A stretch of 64,000 bases of DNA, from assembly GCF_900142205.1 (NCBI RefSeq), contig NZ_FRAA01000004.1, forward strand, positions 407,136 to 471,135, read 5' to 3'. Under the pieces are notes generated by a model that saw nothing but the letters and a program-made list of their open reading frames with translations, made no database searches and had not been told where the DNA came from. Source of the stretch: Reichenbachiella agariperforans (GTDB lineage: Bacteria > Bacteroidota > Bacteroidia > Cytophagales > Cyclobacteriaceae). A program made the position numbers and the translations under genes. Positions 60,343-64,000 of the stretch are shown in pieces. Position 1 is the first letter of the stretch. The number at the start of each line of letters is the position of its first letter.

Positions 60343-63237
60343 TTATAGGCTATGTTGCTTTTTAACTTCTCCAGGAGGGGTGCCATATTTTTTATTGAAG
60401 CATGTATTAAAATAATTTGGTGTGTTAAAACCAACCATATAAGCAATTTCAGAGACCGTTCCCGAATTATTTTTAAGAAGATCCATGGCTCTGACTAGTC
60501 TCAATTCCCGAATCAGTTGATTGGGTGAAAAGCCAGTAATAGCATGAAGTTTCCTGTATATCTGACTTCTACTCATCCCTATTTGGTCTCCTAAGAATTC
60601 GACACTCAGGTTTGTATCAGCCATGTTTAACTCGATTAAAGATTTGACTTTATTTACAAATTCAGCATCTATGGATGTAACCGTGATTCTATTAGGCCCC
60701 ATAGTGATCGCTTCTCTGAATTGCTCTCTTAACTTGGTTCTGGAACTAATCAAATTATTAACTCGTGCGATTAACTCGGATGCACTAAATGGTTTTGTCA
60801 TGTACTCATCCGCTTCGGTTTCTAAACCTAGTAGTTTGTTTTTTAACCCCACTTTTGCAGTTAACATGATTACAGGAATATGGCTTGTTTTAATATTGGA
60901 TTTTAGTTGTTTGGTCACTTCATAGCCATCAAGCCCAGGCATCATTATATCTGTTATAATCAAATCAGGCAACTTATCTTGGGCTTTTTCTATGCCTTGC
61001 ATTCCGTCGGAGGCTACTAGGGTTTGGAATTGGTTCTTCAGTATTTCTGAGATAAAATACCTGACATCTTCATTATTTTCAATAATGAGGATGGACGGAT
61101 TGTTACTTATCTTGACCTCCTCCATCATCAGGGGACTTTTAGTACTCCGTTCCGATGAAATGCTCAATCCCATAGTTTCTACTTGCTCTTGGGATTCATT
61201 GATATTAATATTCTTCCAATGGTTTTTGCCTGTAGGTAGATGAATCGTAAAAGTACTTCCCTTTCCTTTTTGACTATCGACTCGAATGATTCCGAAATGG
61301 CTGTCCACTAGCTCTTTGACCAAGGCTAGTCCAATCCCTGTACTTGCTTGCAAATCACTGTCTGTATGATAATATCGATCAAATATGTGCTTTTGGAGTT
61401 CTTCATCAACCCCTATTCCAGAGTCCGTGACGATAAGTTCCAAAGCGGCAACTGACTTAGCCAATAATTCACTACTTTCTATGTTTGTAATTTCAACCTT
61501 GATTATTCCTTTTGACGGGGTGAATTTCAATGCATTTGATAGTAGGTTGGCTACTATCTTTTCTACTGCATCTTGGTCTGCATAGAAATCAGAGATTTCA
61601 TTGTTATGTAAAAAACTCAAATTGACCTCTTGGTTGCTTGCCAAAGTCTCGAAAGACATGACAATTCCTTTGATGAATGGAACAGGATCAATTTTAACGA
61701 CCTTTAGCTTTAATTGACCTGCATCCAGTTTTGACAAATCGAGTAATTGATTTACTTGATTCAACAGTCGACTGGTATTTCTTTTCATCATATCCAAAAA
61801 ATGTAATTGTCTGGGGTCATTAGAGATTTCCGTGAGATGATCAATAGGTCCCATTAGCAGGGTGAGCGGTGTTCGGAATTCATGAGAAATATTGGCAAAG
61901 AATTTTGATTTCATGCGATCTACTTCTTGTTCTTTTTCGAAGAGCAGTTGGTTTCTTTTACTTTTCAGTCGTTGCTGATTATACAAGAGAAATGCTATTA
62001 ATACTATAGCTAACAGAGAGCCAATAAGAATATTTCTTCTCAATTGGGCTAATTCATTGCTTCTCTCTAGGTCGATGATTTGTTGTTCTTTTTTTTCTAC
62101 ATTGTAGGCTAGTTCTTGCTCCCGCATTTGCTCATCCCTTTTGTTGTCATAGATACTGTCCGACATATTTTTGTATAACGTGAGCATATCATAGGCCTGC
62201 CTAAAACTATCGACTTGTGCAAAAGAAGAGTGGATTAGAAAGGTAGATTTCATCAACTGTTTAGCGCTATTAAGCTCTCTGGAAATTTTTAGCGCTTCTT
62301 TCGCATATTTGAGCCCTTCGTATGGCTGGTCCATAGTGCCATATATTCTTGAAATTGTTCTTAAAGGATCCAGACGGCCGTTAGGGTGATTTAACTCTAC
62401 ATATAAATGATCCGCATTTTTTAGATAAAATAATGCTCTATCATATTCTTCAAAATCCTTAAGTACTACACCCATATTGTTGTTGTCAATAGCCATTCCA
62501 TATTTATTTCCTAAGCGGGTAGAAATTGCCAGTGCTTGTTTATAAAAGTGCAAACAACTATCTAGCATATCTAAACGACTATAATTGGCTCCAATATTTG
62601 TTGAGACTATTCCAATATTGACTTCACTGTTTATTTGTTTAAATATCTTGAGTGCCCGTAAATTATACCTCAATGATTTTTTTTCATTCGTTTTGATAGA
62701 TTCATCTCCGAATCCATACTCCTCATGAAAAATGATGGCTAGCTGTACGTATGATCCCGCGATATTATGGAGGTCATTATTCTTTTCTCTTTTTTTGAGT
62801 GCCAATAGCGCGTACTCCATTGCTTTACCCAAATCTCCCTTGTCCATGTATGCATACCCTAGTCCAGTTAGTACATTTCCTTCACCTTTCACATAATTGA
62901 TTCGCTCAAAAATTTCGTTAGCCATGTTGAAATAAACAATCGCACTATCCAAATTATAAGATAGTCCATATGTATTGCCTAACGAATAATAGGAGACGCC
63001 TATGCCTTTTTCGAAGCTGATGTCTTTTGCTTTTTGTAAGGCTTGGAGGGCATATTCTTTTGATTTGGAAAAGCTACCTAACCCTTCATGAGTTGATAAT
63101 TTATACATCATCATGATTTTGGTGGTATCATGGTGCTCTTGGGTGAGTTCATATATCAAACTATCTACTTCATTTACTTGTGCTTGCAGGTTGATCAGTG
63201 GTAGATGAAAGACAATTAGTAGACAGAGTTTGTTCAA
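60343..63237 (-). CDS. Hybrid two-component regulator: TPR sensor, histidine kinase, receiver, AraC domain
   Basis: 964 aa, inner-membrane, combining sensor and DNA-binding regulator. Signal peptide to about 19; TPR repeats (about 40-360; GNVLTGLGYAYMDKGDLGKA, then DNNNMGVVLKDFEEYDRALF); a membrane helix (about 402-419; NILIGSLLAIVLIAFLLY); HisKA with phospho-His452 in FFANISHEFRTPL; HATPase with N568 (NLLSNALKF) and DSGIGV, GIGLALV; a receiver (about 715-835) with Asp763 in DLIITDIMMPG; and an AraC-type helix-turn-helix (about 865-960; GMSRSQIYRKLHAITGFSP, then VSEIAYMVGFNTPNYF). Unlike PUL HTCS, the sensor is TPR, not Reg_prop/Y_Y_Y. It lies beside a T9SS surface protein gene, its possible target. 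Confidence 0.94.
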   Translation of the reverse strand: MNKLCLLIVFHLPLINLQAQVNEVDSLIYELTQEHHDTTKIMMMYKLSTHEGLGSFSKSKEYALQALQKAKDISFEKGIGVSYYSLGNTYGLSYNLDSAIVYFNMANEIFERINYVKGEGNVLTGLGYAYMDKGDLGKAMEYALLALKKREKNNDLHNIAGSYVQLAIIFHEEYGFGDESIKTNEKKSLRYNLRALKIFKQINSEVNIGIVSTNIGANYSRLDMLDSCLHFYKQALAISTRLGNKYGMAIDNNNMGVVLKDFEEYDRALFYLKNADHLYVELNHPNGRLDPLRTISRIYGTMDQPYEGLKYAKEALKISRELNSAKQLMKSTFLIHSSFAQVDSFRQAYDMLTLYKNMSDSIYDNKRDEQMREQELAYNVEKKEQQIIDLERSNELAQLRRNILIGSLLAIVLIAFLLYNQQRLKSKRNQLLFEKEQEVDRMKSKFFANISHEFRTPLTLLMGPIDHLTEISNDPRQLHFLDMMKRNTSRLLNQVNQLLDLSKLDAGQLKLKVVKIDPVPFIKGIVMSFETLASNQEVNLSFLHNNEISDFYADQDAVEKIVANLLSNALKFTPSKGIIKVEITNIESSELLAKSVAALELIVTDSGIGVDEELQKHIFDRYYHTDSDLQASTGIGLALVKELVDSHFGIIRVDSQKGKGSTFTIHLPTGKNHWKNININESQEQVETMGLSISSERSTKSPLMMEEVKISNNPSILIIENNEDVRYFISEILKNQFQTLVASDGMQGIEKAQDKLPDLIITDIMMPGLDGYEVTKQLKSNIKTSHIPVIMLTAKVGLKNKLLGLETEADEYMTKPFSASELIARVNNLISSRTKLREQFREAITMGPNRITVTSIDAEFVNKVKSLIELNMADTNLSVEFLGDQIGMSRSQIYRKLHAITGFSPNQLIRELRLVRAMDLLKNNSGTVSEIAYMVGFNTPNYFNTCFNKKYGTPPGEVKKQHSL

Positions 63238-63289
63238 TTAAGGGAGTTCTAGATAAGTGGAAGAGATAAATATTCAGTACTAAAGTTAC

Positions 63290-63340
63290 AACGAGTTGAG
63301 GTTGTTTTTAATTAAATATTAAAAACAACCTCAACTCGTT
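63290..63340. terminator. Long perfect hairpin between the T9SS gene and the hybrid kinase gene
   Basis: A 23-bp perfect stem (63290-63312 with 63318-63340) around a 5-nt loop, AT-rich near the apex. It lies 55 bp beyond the T9SS gene stop on the minus strand. No T-run follows the stem, so it may act as a stable 3' end rather than a standard terminator. Confidence 0.7.
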
Positions 63341-63394
63341 AGAAGCTAGGGTAATCCGAGAAACAGATTTGAGGGTGCGATACGAATTGAGTGC

Positions 63395-64000
63395 TTATTT
63401 TTTTATAAAAGGCTTCTGAATCAATTGGTTACTCTTTTTTACGACCAAAAGATACAATCCAGTCTGAAGTTCTGAGATGTCTAAATTTGACAGGTAAGTA
63501 TCTCGATAGATTACAGTCTTCATTAGTAATTGTCCCGACATGTCGAAAACCATTATTTCATCTTTTTCAAGTAGGGGAGAAGGCGTGTCCAAAGTAAGTT
63601 GTTGTGAAGCAGGATTTGGAAAAATATGAAATTGATTTTCCCTTTCAACACTTAGTACCTCCTCCCCACAGTCTCCTTCAATCGTTACTATTACCGTAGT
63701 CTCAGACACATTGCCAGCATCGTCTGATAACGTGATGGTCAGACTGTTTTCTCCTAAATCTTCACAGATAAAAGATGTTTTGCTGTATGCTGCAATTACA
63801 GATGAGCAGTTATCACTAAAACCATTTTGAATCATATCAACAGGTAAATTGACCTTACCGTCTTGATCTAATAAAAGCGTGAAATCTTGTACATCTAGTA
63901 CTGGGGCAACCTTATCATGGACATGTACGGTGACAGCTAGGGTAGCTGTGTTTCCACTTTCGTCTGTTACGGTGTATTCTACTTCATTTTCACCTAGATC
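63395..64000 (-). CDS. HYR-repeat T9SS surface protein, C-terminal part (5' end outside window)
   Basis: The minus frame is open from base 64000 to the stop at 63395, so only the last 201 residues are seen and the start lies past the edge; the ATG at 63835 is internal. The visible part has one and a half HYR/Ig-like repeats (ENEVEYTVTDESGNTATLAV, then NSLTITLSDDAGNVSETTV), each with the Cys typical of HYR units, then a T9SS type A sorting domain (about the last 85 residues; FHIFPNPASQQLTLD, then TGLYLLVVKKSNQLI and FIKK). Large HYR proteins are usually adhesins or modular surface enzymes. Regulated possibly by the hybrid kinase made next on the same strand. Confidence 0.9.
   Translation of the reverse strand, partial: DLGENEVEYTVTDESGNTATLAVTVHVHDKVAPVLDVQDFTLLLDQDGKVNLPVDMIQNGFSDNCSSVIAAYSKTSFICEDLGENSLTITLSDDAGNVSETTVIVTIEGDCGEEVLSVERENQFHIFPNPASQQLTLDTPSPLLEKDEIMVFDMSGQLLMKTVIYRDTYLSNLDISELQTGLYLLVVKKSNQLIQKPFIKK

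Overview
The window comes from a member of the Bacteroidota, most likely a marine or soil member of the Cytophagia. The signs are a SusC/SusD pair with an ECF sigma/FecR switch, lipoproteins of families nearly confined to the phylum (DUF4270, DUF4249, DUF4230, DUF4374), type IX secretion (T9SS) C-terminal domains, a one-protein hybrid two-component regulator, and start codons without Shine-Dalgarno sequences. The genus cannot be fixed from the sequence alone.

Layout. (1) 1-8100 is housekeeping: the end of a DUF4270 lipoprotein gene, glmS, an HU-like protein, an orphan DUF4249 lipoprotein, ridA, gltX and a 57-aa gene overlapping gltX. Its spacers hold a 22-bp-period palindrome array and two copies of a dispersed repeat. 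(2) 8117-29922 is one 14-gene minus-strand run that reads as a beta-mannan utilisation locus. In transcription order: ECF sigma factor, FecR anti-sigma, SusC with an STN signalling domain, SusD, a SusE-position lipoprotein, three GH26 enzymes, a DUF5060/GH5-like lipoprotein, a GH130 mannosylglucose phosphorylase, an MFS sugar transporter, a sugar dehydrogenase/cytochrome c fusion, a Tat-exported TIM-barrel lipoprotein and a cellobiose/mannobiose 2-epimerase. Mannan would be cut at the surface, imported, epimerised from Man-Man to Man-Glc inside the cell, and phosphorolysed to mannose 1-phosphate and glucose. The dehydrogenase and TIM-barrel genes are an unexpected oxidative addition. A sulfatase gene reduced to its two ends lies just upstream.

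(3) 30490-33799 is a convergent pair of envelope genes, LPP20-like and CsgG-like, with a 14-bp tandem repeat touching the second stop codon. (4) 33898-38182 is a LacI-type regulator divergent from uxaB-uxaA, for hexuronate breakdown, with two GTTAACGT sites between them. (5) 38318-44129 holds a DUF4230 protein and a TonB receptor/DUF4374/PepSY cluster, probably for metal-chelate uptake, behind a 16-bp perfect palindrome. (6) 44305-48959 is polA and a T9SS-exported Asn/Gly-rich beta-solenoid protein. (7) 49035-53313 is a minus-strand run YHYH, MORN, SCO, YjbQ and SPFH. (8) 53845-59176 has a lipid kinase, a DPP IV-like S9 peptidase, an adenosine kinase-type PfkB protein and an unknown lipoprotein. 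(9) 59200-60342 is an insertion-sequence graveyard with a decayed IS4-family transposase and a shorter second transposase fragment. (10) The end carries a TPR-sensor hybrid histidine kinase/AraC regulator and the C-terminus of a large HYR-repeat T9SS protein that runs off the edge.

I found no rRNA, tRNA, CRISPR array or intact mobile element. The best candidates for something undescribed are the oxidative module inside the mannan locus, the 22-bp palindrome array, and the YHYH/MORN/SCO/YjbQ/SPFH cluster.
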